DNA from: Acidobacteriota bacterium
GTDB taxonomy: Bacteria; Acidobacteriota; UBA6911
NCBI GenBank assembly: GCA_017860075.1
Contig: JAFNAH010000008.1
Location: forward strand, 1-16,111
Direction of reading: 5' to 3'
Length of the DNA stretch: 16,111 nucleotides
Below the pieces are notes generated by a model. That model did not search any database. It had not been told where the DNA came from and saw only the letters and a list, made by a program, of their open reading frames with translations. This document shows positions 6,871 to 13,526 of this stretch, piece by piece. Within the stretch, counting starts at the first letter, position 1. The number at the start of each line of letters is the position of its first letter. Position numbers and translations under genes: made by a program.

Positions 6871-8316
6871 TCACCTGCGCTCATCGGCCTTTCCCCCGAT
6901 TGGAAGCGGCACGATCACGTTTCTCTCGCTTCCTCTCCGGAAGAGTTTCAGAACCATGCGGCCTTCCCGCGTGCGCGACTGCGCGTGGGTGTACAGGTCT
7001 CTCATGTCGCTGACGATTGCGTCGTCCACCGCGAGGATGACGTCACCGCCCGTGAGCCCTGCCTGGCCGAACGGCGTCAGAGGCTCGACGTTCAAGATCA
7101 GCAATCCGCTCTGACCAGGGATCTGCAGGCCGTCGGCAACTGCCTGGGTGAGCGGAATCGCGGTCACCCCCTCCCACGATCCCGGCGGAGGAGCGAACCC
7201 CGGGGCCGTTCCGGTGCCCTGCAGCGTGACCACATCCAGGTAGCTGAAGACGAACCTGCGCATCGCTTCCCCGTATCTGCGGGAATTGATGACGGGATAC
7301 AGCGTCATCTGCCTGCCCTGCCGGAGGACTTCCAAAGCCACACGCGCTCCGATCTCGGTCTCCTGGATAGTCTGAACGAGTCTTCTGACATCCTTGATCT
7401 GCTTGCCGTTCCACCTGAGCAGTGTGTCTCCGGTGGTAAGGCCCGCCCATTGTGCCGGGCTGTCCTGCTCGACGCGGCGGACGACGACTGAACCAGGCGA
7501 ACCCGGAGGAGCATCCTCCATGAAGATACCCAGCCACCCGGTCCGGATGTCTCCCCCGGCGCGGAGTATCTTCTCGGCCGAACCCAGCATCTGGGAGATA
7601 GGGGAGATTACCGCCCTGAAACCCGCGGCGGCGTTAGTCGGCGGGCGCCGGCCGGTGACAAATCCGAGCACACGGTGCTCGGAATCCAGCAAGGGTTCCC
7701 CGATTTCAGGAGGATGGACCGCCCTTACCTCCCATTCCCTTCTTCCCGGGAGTTCCGGTTCAGGGAGGTAGGACAGGATCTCTACTCTCTGATAGCGCGG
7801 CATCCCCTCCACGTCATATAGGGGGGCCAGAAGCGCAGAGCCATCCCGGACTCGGCAATCCCTGCAGACGGGAGTTCTCTCCAGCCGCCCGCCGGTCGAA
7901 TTGACGACAGCGACACCGGCGCTCTCGTCTATGCCTATCAGCTTGCCGGCATAGGCCTGACCCTGCTCAGTGACAATCTCGACCGACGGGTCGTGGCTCG
8001 GGATGTCCACCCATCGGTAGCCGATGTAGGTCAGGACGTTGCCTTTGTCGTCCATGACGACGCCGGTCGAAGGGAAGGCCTGTATGATCCTCGGCCGATA
8101 TCCCTCCAATCGCCTGCCGTTGATGATGATCGTCTCGGCCGACGGAGGGCCCTCGCTCGTGATTCTCACCCGCACCAGCCGGGACAGGGCCGTCTTCTCG
8201 CCCTCATTCGAGGAGGGCTGGCCGGCTGAAGTGCCTCCCAGGAGCGCGCAGAACAGAGCACTCAGCACCATGAAGCGGGAAACCGGCAGAATGAAGGAAG
8301 GATTGCGGCGTTTCAT
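6871..8316 (-). CDS. HtrA-like pseudoprotease with two PDZ domains
   Basis: 481 residues with a Sec signal peptide or anchor (residues 8-32), so periplasmic. Residues 45-250 keep the HtrA/DegP protease-fold pattern but lose the triad. The stretch normally G-x-x-x-T-N-N-H is GNVLTYIGYR, with Gly99 at the His place. The T-D-L-A-V-L stretch is ESAGVAVVN, with Gly134 at the Asp place. GNSGGPL is PEIGEPLL, with Ile205 at the Ser place. A CxxC (Cys151, Cys154) lies in the region. PDZ1 is about 258-343 (RTGWLGIFM, SPAQWAGLTTGDTLL) and PDZ2 about 381-471 (SGLLILNV, PFGQAGLTGGDVILAV). It is the last gene of the sigma/anti-sigma operon, 7 bases after the anti-sigma stop. I infer a non-proteolytic periplasmic sensor, chaperone or scaffold in envelope stress. 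Residue assignments are by eye alignment. Confidence 0.88.
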   Translation of the reverse strand: MKRRNPSFILPVSRFMVLSALFCALLGGTSAGQPSSNEGEKTALSRLVRVRITSEGPPSAETIIINGRRLEGYRPRIIQAFPSTGVVMDDKGNVLTYIGYRWVDIPSHDPSVEIVTEQGQAYAGKLIGIDESAGVAVVNSTGGRLERTPVCRDCRVRDGSALLAPLYDVEGMPRYQRVEILSYLPEPELPGRREWEVRAVHPPEIGEPLLDSEHRVLGFVTGRRPPTNAAAGFRAVISPISQMLGSAEKILRAGGDIRTGWLGIFMEDAPPGSPGSVVVRRVEQDSPAQWAGLTTGDTLLRWNGKQIKDVRRLVQTIQETEIGARVALEVLRQGRQMTLYPVINSRRYGEAMRRFVFSYLDVVTLQGTGTAPGFAPPPGSWEGVTAIPLTQAVADGLQIPGQSGLLILNVEPLTPFGQAGLTGGDVILAVDDAIVSDMRDLYTHAQSRTREGRMVLKLFRRGSERNVIVPLPIGGKADERR

Positions 8317-8323
8317 GGGCGGC

Positions 8324-9028
8324 TCAGTGGCTCACATTCCGGATGAAATATTCTTCGGAAGGCTGGCCATGCCGCATGCGGATCGTCTTGGGTAACCGCA
8401 TGACCAGCTGCTGGCCGCCGGCTGCGGGCACAACGTACTCGACGTATTCCGTGTCACCGGGCTCTATGACCCACGGCGGCGAGTCCGACTCCATAGGGAA
8501 CCGGCCGTCTGGCACCTGCGTCGGGTACAAACGTTTCGAAGCCGTCGAGTGCGAATCGCTCTGCGCCATGTCTACCGGGGCGCTCACCGGGCCGACGTCC
8601 CGAGCCACGGGTACAGGCTCAGGGAGGGGATTGCCGGCGGATATCGACGGGCCGGACAATCCGCCACCGGTCGAAAACCGGTTGACGGAATAGTAAACGC
8701 CACCGATGAGGATGATCAGGGCTGCTGTGCCCCAGGCCAGCGAACGGAGCGGGCCCCTGTCCCACCAGAAGTACTGGAATCGCCATAGCTTGGGCCGGCG
8801 ATGCAGTCTGCGTGACTGGATCCGGCGGTGCACTTGAGCTTCGAAGTCGGCAGGAGCCTTCACCCGACTCAGCTCTTTCGCAAGGCGGGAGATCCGGTGG
8901 GCATCGGCTAGGTCCTTCCCGCAGCTGAGGCACTGCTGCGCATGCCTTTCCACGCCGAAGCGGGCCGGGAAATCGAGGCCCCCTTCGAGGTAATCTTCCA
9001 GGCTCTTGTGAAAGGTGCTGCAATCCAT
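8324..9028 (-). CDS. Membrane zinc-finger anti-sigma factor
   Basis: 234 residues. The N-terminal cytoplasmic ZAS-type domain has Cys3 and then His29-x3-Cys33-x2-Cys36 (ERHAQQCLSC), the standard zinc ligand pattern of anti-sigma domains that hold ECF sigma factors. A basic stretch (QSRRLHRRPK, 71-80) precedes one transmembrane helix (about 96-114, SLAWGTAALIILIGGVYYSV). The remaining 120 residues are periplasmic: a Pro/Gly/Ser-rich linker and then a compact end (EYVVPAAGGQQLVMRLPKTI) that I do not recognise and that could be a signal-sensing or protease-target region. It starts 9 bases after the sigma stop, with only a weak ribosome site, so translational coupling is likely. It should sequester the sigma factor at the membrane and release it upon envelope damage. 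Confidence 0.9.
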   Translation of the reverse strand: MDCSTFHKSLEDYLEGGLDFPARFGVERHAQQCLSCGKDLADAHRISRLAKELSRVKAPADFEAQVHRRIQSRRLHRRPKLWRFQYFWWDRGPLRSLAWGTAALIILIGGVYYSVNRFSTGGGLSGPSISAGNPLPEPVPVARDVGPVSAPVDMAQSDSHSTASKRLYPTQVPDGRFPMESDSPPWVIEPGDTEYVEYVVPAAGGQQLVMRLPKTIRMRHGQPSEEYFIRNVSH

Positions 9029-9037
9029 GTCAGAAAC

Positions 9038-9682
9038 TCACAGGTAGTGCTCCAGTTTCCTCTGTAGCAACTCTCTTGCCCTGTGCAACCGGGACTTGAC
9101 TGTGCCGGCCGAGCAGCTGAGTGCCTCGGCGATCGAGTCGTAGGGCATGTCCTGTATTTCTTTCATTATAAAGGCAATGCGGTACTTCTCCGGCAGGGAC
9201 CGAATCGCATCGCGCAGGACACGTCCGCTCTCCTTCCTCAGGATTTCGTCACCCGGCCCCCTGCGTACATCCGAGATTTCCACCTCCTGAGGATCCGTCT
9301 CATCCTGGCCGCGGGCACCCCAGATGTTGCGATAGAAAACGCGCCCACGCCGCTTCCTGTAGCGCATCTCGTCGATGGCGAGATTGGTGGCGATTCGATA
9401 GATCCAGGTCGAGAACTGATAGAAGTGGCTGTAGCGTCCGATATTCCTGTAAACACGCAGGAACGTCTCCTGGGCGAGATCCACAGCGATCTCGTAATCG
9501 CCGACCACCGTGCTCAGGTAGTTCGTGATTGGGTCCTTGTACTTGGACACGAGCTGCGTAAAAGCGGCGTCGTTTCCGGCAATGAACTCCCTCACGAGGT
9601 CATTGTCGGTGCCGGATCGTGCCTGCTCCGCTCCGATCTCCAGCTCTTTGAGTTCCAACGCCTTACCGACCGAATCAGTCAT
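9038..9682 (-). CDS. ECF RNA polymerase sigma factor (RpoE/SigW-like)
   Basis: 214 residues. Region 2 (about 40-110) has DLAQETFLRVYRN and the core-binding/-10 recognition helix FSTWIYRIATNLAIDEMRYR. Region 4 (about 155-212) has SLPEKYRIAFIMKEI and the helix-turn-helix IAEALSCSAGTVKSRLHRAR, which reads the -35. There is no region 3, as in ECF factors. The ATG at 9680-9682 has GGTGGAG five bases upstream. A longer version would begin at a TTG (9713-9715) with a poor ribosome site. It heads the operon with the anti-sigma and the pseudo-HtrA. The promoter GGAACC-N15-CGTCTAA about 150 bases upstream has the form many ECF factors use for their own genes, which supports autoregulation. Confidence 0.94.
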   Translation of the reverse strand: MTDSVGKALELKELEIGAEQARSGTDNDLVREFIAGNDAAFTQLVSKYKDPITNYLSTVVGDYEIAVDLAQETFLRVYRNIGRYSHFYQFSTWIYRIATNLAIDEMRYRKRRGRVFYRNIWGARGQDETDPQEVEISDVRRGPGDEILRKESGRVLRDAIRSLPEKYRIAFIMKEIQDMPYDSIAEALSCSAGTVKSRLHRARELLQRKLEHYL

Positions 9683-9825
9683 CCGCACTCCACCGGGCGG
9701 GTCCGGGAGAGACAATCCTGACTGATTTTGACTCCCTCCGGCAACCTGTCGACTCGAAATCCCGTAAAATCATGACCCCGCTCGGTATGCAGCCACGTCA
9801 TTATGCGTTCTTTCCACCACCCTAG

Positions 9826-9853
9826 TTAGACGATCGAGACGCCCCGAGGTTCC
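9826..9853 (-). promoter_or_regulatory. ECF sigma-type promoter of the sigma operon
   Basis: Minus strand: -35 GGAACC (9853 to 9848), 15-base spacer, and -10 CGTCTAA (9832 to 9826). GGAAC with a CGTC-type -10 is the classic layout of autoregulated ECF promoters. It faces the ECF sigma gene and no other promoter is obvious, so the sigma factor itself is the likely user. Expected start near 9819. Confidence 0.75.
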
Positions 9854-9934
9854 GGATAATTTGCAGTCCTGCCGCACCGCAAAGCATCCTCGTTGTCGGG
9901 ACCGGAATCGGCATCGGAATTCCCTGCCATCCGG

Positions 9935-9948
9935 CGCGAGGCCTCGCG
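9935..9948. repeat. 14-bp perfect palindrome CGCGAGGCCTCGCG
   Basis: Self-complementary over all 14 bases. It lies about 80 bases upstream of the sigma-operon -35 and about 70 bases past the polA stop. It could be an operator or part of a transcript-end hairpin (five pairs, four-base loop). No T-run follows on either strand. In GC-rich DNA it could also be chance. Confidence 0.5.
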
Positions 9949-10015
9949 AGTGCACCTCACCCCAACCCAACGGCGACAGCGATACCGACCCCGGTGGCGG
10001 GATTCCGGAGGACCG

Positions 10016-12640
10016 CTACTTCATATCCATCCAGTTGTCGGCAACATACGAATCGACGACGAGGGGAACGCTCAATTCCGCCGCGTTCTCCATTTCGTGC
10101 TTCAGTAGTTGCCTGACCTGCTCGACCTCGGAGCGGGGCAGCTCCAGTACCAGTTCATCGTGTACCTGCAGGAGCAGACGCGCAGCCAGCTTGCGCTCCT
10201 TCAGCAGGCCGCGGATCCTGATCATGGCCAGCTTGATCAAGTCGGCCGCAGTGCCCTGAATAGGGCTGTTGACCGCCGTGCGTTCGGCAAACTGTCTCAC
10301 GGCGAAATCCTTGCTGTGGATATCGGGGATCGGCCGTATTCTGCCGAACAGCGTCTCCACTCTCCCTGTCTTGCGGACTTCTTCGAGCGTCTTGTCGAGC
10401 CACGCCCGGACGCCCTTGTAGCGGGCGAAGTATGCGTCGATGATCGCCTGCGATTCCTCGCGCGGGATGCCGAGTCTCTGGGCCATCCCGTAAGCGGAAA
10501 GCCCGTACACGATGCCGAAATTGATCACCTTTGCCCGCCTGCGGTACTCCGCGCGGTTCTCCGAGGCGGCCGGACCGAATACCTCGCGCGCGGTCCGCTC
10601 GTGAACATCCTCGTTGTGCCGAAACGCTTCGGTCAGGACTGGATCGCCTGAGAGATGCGCGAGCACACGCAGCTCGATCTGCGAGTAGTCTGCCGACAAG
10701 AGGAGGTTCCCGTCCTCCGGGACGAAGGCGCTGCGGATCAGCCGTCCGAGGTCGGTTCGCACGGGTATGTTCTGCAGGTTCGGGTCCGAGCTGGACAGCC
10801 GGCCCGTTGCAGCCCCCGTCTGGTTGAAGCTCGTGTGGACACGGCCCGTCTCGGGATTGATGAGGGAGGGCAACGCGTCCACGTAGGTCGATTTGAGCTT
10901 GGCGATCTGCCTGTACTCGAGGATCAGCCTCGGTATTTCGTATGAAACCGCCAGTTCCTCCAATACGGCCTGGTCCGTGCTGTAACCGCCGGTCTTGCGC
11001 GTCTTCTTGAGCATGGGGAGGTTCAGCTTCTCGAACAGGACCTCGCCCAGCTGTTTCGGGGAGTTTATGTTGAACTCAGTCCCGGCCGCAGAGTAGATCT
11101 TTAACGTCAGCTCCGCGAGCTGTTTCTCCATCGTCGATGAGAGCTGCTTCAGTTTTGCAGGATCGACTCTGATGCCTGCCCGTTCCATGTCGACCAGCAC
11201 CGGGGTCAGCGGCAACTCGATTTCCTCGTAGACGCGCCCGAGTCCGAATTCGTCGATGCGTGGCCGGAGCAGGGCCTCCAGGCGACGCACGCATTCCAAT
11301 TCGCGCGTGAGCATTCCCGCCGCGGCTTCCCTGTTCAGGCCGGCCATCAGGTTGTTGCCGGTCTTCTCGTCCGGCAGTGAGATGTGGACCTGGTCCATGG
11401 CCCAGCGCCTCAGCGAGTAGTCGCCGATGTGGGGAGCCGTGAGGAAGGCCATGAGCATCACATCATCTATTTGCGGTCGAACCTCCATCCCGAGCGATTC
11501 CAGGGCGGACAGGCATGGCTTGGCATCCCAGCAGATCTTCCTTGAGTCGGCATTCGACAGAACGCGGTTGCAGGCGCGCCTGATTTCTTCATCCTGCAGG
11601 TCCACCACCGCGGCGCCGCCGCTCTCCCCCTGGAAACAGATTGCGCAGGCGACGCGGCGAGACCGCGGGGCCTCGCGGAAGCCAACCGAAAAATAGACCG
11701 CCGGCTGCCCCGGAAGTCTTTGAAGGAAATCCTGTGCTTCACTCGACTCCAGCCAGGGTGCTTCCTGGGGTTGCGCCTCGGGTGCTTCATGAAACTCGCG
11801 CATGAGCGACTTGAACTCGAGCTCCGCGAACAACTGGAAAGCCGCCGCGCGGTCAGGCTCGCGAAGTGCGAGAGCCTCCGGATCGAGGTCGATGGGCAGA
11901 TCCTGGCGGATCGCCGCCAGCTCTCGGCTCGTCCTGATCAGCTCTGCGCTGTCGCGAAGGCTCTCCTGGTAGGTCTTCTTCTTGACCTTATCCCAGTTAC
12001 GAAGGCACTCCTCCAGCGTTCCATAAGTCCGGATGAGTTCCTTCGCCCCCTTCTCGCCGATGCCCGGAGCGCCGGGGATGTTGTCGACGGTGTCGCCCCA
12101 GAGCCCGAGCAGATCAGGCACCTGTTCCGGGTTGACGCCCATCTTTTCGACGACCTTCCCGGGATCGTAGACGAGGTTCTCCTTCATCGGGTCGATGACG
12201 GAGACTTGTTCGGAAACCAGCTGCAGCATGTCCTTGTCGCTGGTGACCACCATGACCGTCATGCCGCGGTGCACGGCCTGCCTCGCCAGCGTGCCGATGA
12301 TGTCGTCGGCTTCGTATCCCTGGTACGTGATGACCGGCACGCGGAAGACGTCACACACCCGCCGGATGTAAGGAAGCTGCTGAGTCAGATCGTCCGGCAT
12401 CGGCTTCCGCGTCGCCTTGTAGGACTCGAACTTCTCATGGCGCACCGTAGGTCCTTCGAGGTCGAAGGCGACACCGATATAGTCGGGCTTCTGTTCCTCG
12501 ATCAGCTTGCGCAACATCGAGGTAAACCCGTACACGGCGTTCGTGGGAAGGCCCCTGGAGTTGCTGAGGCCCCGGATGGCGTAATACGCACGATAGATGT
12601 GCGACATGCCGTCGATCAGGAACAGGCGTTTGGATTCCAC
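10016..12640 (-). CDS. polA: DNA polymerase I
   Basis: 874 residues; repair and Okazaki-fragment polymerase with 5'-nuclease. The 5'-nuclease domain (1-285) has FLIDG (7-11), YEADDIIG (109-116), VTSDKDML (132-139) and GDTVDNIPGAPGIGEKGA (182-199), with its metal-binding acids intact. The 3'-5' exonuclease-like domain (about 300-470) is degenerate: the E. coli FDTET region is FSVGF (317-321) and the later Asp of KYDRGIL is Cys376, so proofreading should be lost, as in Taq-type enzymes. The polymerase domain has motif A ADYSQIELRVLAHLSGD (650-666, Asp651), motif B RRAKVINFGIVYG (701-713, Lys704) and motif C LLQVHDELVLE (823-833, Asp828). The start is GTG (12638-12640), required because the LIDG motif begins at residue 8; only a GGGG lies upstream. 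It sits 33 bases after the small conserved gene on the same strand and is probably co-transcribed. Confidence 0.97.
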   Translation of the reverse strand: MESKRLFLIDGMSHIYRAYYAIRGLSNSRGLPTNAVYGFTSMLRKLIEEQKPDYIGVAFDLEGPTVRHEKFESYKATRKPMPDDLTQQLPYIRRVCDVFRVPVITYQGYEADDIIGTLARQAVHRGMTVMVVTSDKDMLQLVSEQVSVIDPMKENLVYDPGKVVEKMGVNPEQVPDLLGLWGDTVDNIPGAPGIGEKGAKELIRTYGTLEECLRNWDKVKKKTYQESLRDSAELIRTSRELAAIRQDLPIDLDPEALALREPDRAAAFQLFAELEFKSLMREFHEAPEAQPQEAPWLESSEAQDFLQRLPGQPAVYFSVGFREAPRSRRVACAICFQGESGGAAVVDLQDEEIRRACNRVLSNADSRKICWDAKPCLSALESLGMEVRPQIDDVMLMAFLTAPHIGDYSLRRWAMDQVHISLPDEKTGNNLMAGLNREAAAGMLTRELECVRRLEALLRPRIDEFGLGRVYEEIELPLTPVLVDMERAGIRVDPAKLKQLSSTMEKQLAELTLKIYSAAGTEFNINSPKQLGEVLFEKLNLPMLKKTRKTGGYSTDQAVLEELAVSYEIPRLILEYRQIAKLKSTYVDALPSLINPETGRVHTSFNQTGAATGRLSSSDPNLQNIPVRTDLGRLIRSAFVPEDGNLLLSADYSQIELRVLAHLSGDPVLTEAFRHNEDVHERTAREVFGPAASENRAEYRRRAKVINFGIVYGLSAYGMAQRLGIPREESQAIIDAYFARYKGVRAWLDKTLEEVRKTGRVETLFGRIRPIPDIHSKDFAVRQFAERTAVNSPIQGTAADLIKLAMIRIRGLLKERKLAARLLLQVHDELVLELPRSEVEQVRQLLKHEMENAAELSVPLVVDSYVADNWMDMK

Positions 12641-12673
12641 TGTGAAGCCCCGGTTTGTGTGGTCTTTGAGTCT

Positions 12674-12913
12674 TTACGGCAGGATTGTATCATGTCGCCG
12701 GAAGGCCTCGAGTGTCCACGAGTCGCGTTCCTCGTCGTGGCGTATCACGTATGTGTGACCGTCGTCGGCGCGGACGCGGAAATACACGGCACCCGGGCTG
12801 TACCATCTGTCATCCACACATTCGACATGATAGATGCGGTTGCCGAGCTCGAACCGTAACGGACGCTCGTCGGCGCGGTGCCCCGAATAACACTCAACGC
12901 GGATCCCAGTCAT
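12674..12913 (-). CDS. Small conserved protein of unknown function
   Basis: 79 residues: MTGIRVECYSGHRADERPLR, then ELGNRIYHVECVDDRWYSPG and a strand-rich end (AVYFRVRADDGHTYVIRHDE...WTLEAF). I recognise the general type, a small beta-rich protein with VECYSG, DRWY and VRADDG signatures found as a lone hypothetical in several phyla, but no function is known to me. The protein-like composition, an ATG with GGAAG just upstream, and a position 33 bases ahead of polA on the same strand all support a real gene. Its start codon shares the bases CATG with the divergent Nudix gene start. No signal peptide, membrane segment or metal motif is visible. Confidence 0.82.
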   Translation of the reverse strand: MTGIRVECYSGHRADERPLRFELGNRIYHVECVDDRWYSPGAVYFRVRADDGHTYVIRHDEERDSWTLEAFRRHDTILP

Positions 12914-13469
12914 GACTTCCAGCCAACGCGAAAACCCGGAACAAGAGGTAGTCAGTCGCGAGGAAATCTACCGCGGAAAGGTGGTGAGCCTTTGCGTGGA
13001 TACCATCCGGCTCCCCACAGGTGCCACGGCGATTCGTGAGGTCGTGCACCACCCCGGCGGCGTTGTCGCGGTTCCGGTTCTTGACGATGGCCGGCTGGTG
13101 CTCATCCGTCAGTTCCGCTACCCTCTCCAAAAGTACATCCTGGAGTTTCCCGCAGGCAAGCTCGACATCAGTCTCCCGCCGCTGGAGACGATTGCACGCG
13201 AGGTGGAGGAGGAGACCGGCTACCGCGCGGGCGAGATCACGCACGAGACTTCCGTCTACACATCCCCCGGTATTATCGATGAAGTAGTTCACCTTTTCAT
13301 AGCACGCGGCCTTGTCCCCGCCAGTCAGTCTCTGGAGGATGGCGAACACATCACGGTTGAGGCGTACACCCTTGAGGAGTGTCTCCGTATGATCGAGACC
13401 GGGGAGATCGCCGACGCCAAAACCATCGTCGGCATCCTCTGGTATCACCTCAAATTAGGGGTGAAGTAG
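12912..13469 (+). CDS. Nudix hydrolase, ADP-ribose pyrophosphatase type
   Basis: 185 residues; cytoplasmic Mg2+-dependent hydrolase of nucleoside diphosphate derivatives, most like ADP-ribose/ADP-sugar pyrophosphatases (NudF/YqiK-like length and N-terminal strands, EEIYRGKVVSL at 18-28). The Nudix box starts at Gly82 in LEFPAGKLD and ends in REVEEETGY (96-104), so the metal-binding REXXEE is intact. The first Glu of the box (GX5E) is Leu88 (GKLDISL), an unusual change. HHPGGVVAVPVLDDGRLVLI (46-65) and RQFRYPLQKYILEFPAGK (66-83) are typical of the ADP-ribose group. The ATG overlaps that of the divergent small gene by two bases, so its ribosome site and probably its promoter lie in that gene. 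The zinc-ribbon gene follows 57 bases downstream on the same strand. Confidence 0.92.
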   Translation: MTSSQRENPEQEVVSREEIYRGKVVSLCVDTIRLPTGATAIREVVHHPGGVVAVPVLDDGRLVLIRQFRYPLQKYILEFPAGKLDISLPPLETIAREVEEETGYRAGEITHETSVYTSPGIIDEVVHLFIARGLVPASQSLEDGEHITVEAYTLEECLRMIETGEIADAKTIVGILWYHLKLGVK

Positions 13470-13526
13470 CAGGTCGATCACGCCGATCTGAAGATACTGG
13501 GCGTCTAATTGTTGATGGGGCAAGCC

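Larger units (their letters stand above)
9683..10015. other. 333-base region upstream of the sigma operon
   Basis: No gene. It carries the ECF-type promoter at 9826-9853 (minus strand), which gives the sigma mRNA a leader of about 135 bases, and a 14-bp perfect palindrome at 9935-9948 upstream of it. The end of polA transcription must also fall here, but I see no hairpin followed by a T-run on the minus strand. Confidence 0.6.

Noticed and set aside
9683..9715. TTG start of the sigma factor at 9715
   Set aside because: The ATG at 9682 has GGTGGAG at ideal spacing, while the TTG has a poor ribosome site and adds only a Pro/Gly-rich lead.
11720..12859. A 379-codon open frame on the plus strand, antisense to polA
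   Set aside because: It mirrors the polA 5'-nuclease region in another frame, has His/Arg/Val/Asp-rich composition typical of antisense reading of GC-rich genes, and shows no family motif.
13502..13508. CGTCTAA ahead of the zinc-ribbon gene, as a second ECF promoter
   Set aside because: The bases 14-17 upstream (around cgccga) do not resemble GGAACC, so only the -10 matches.
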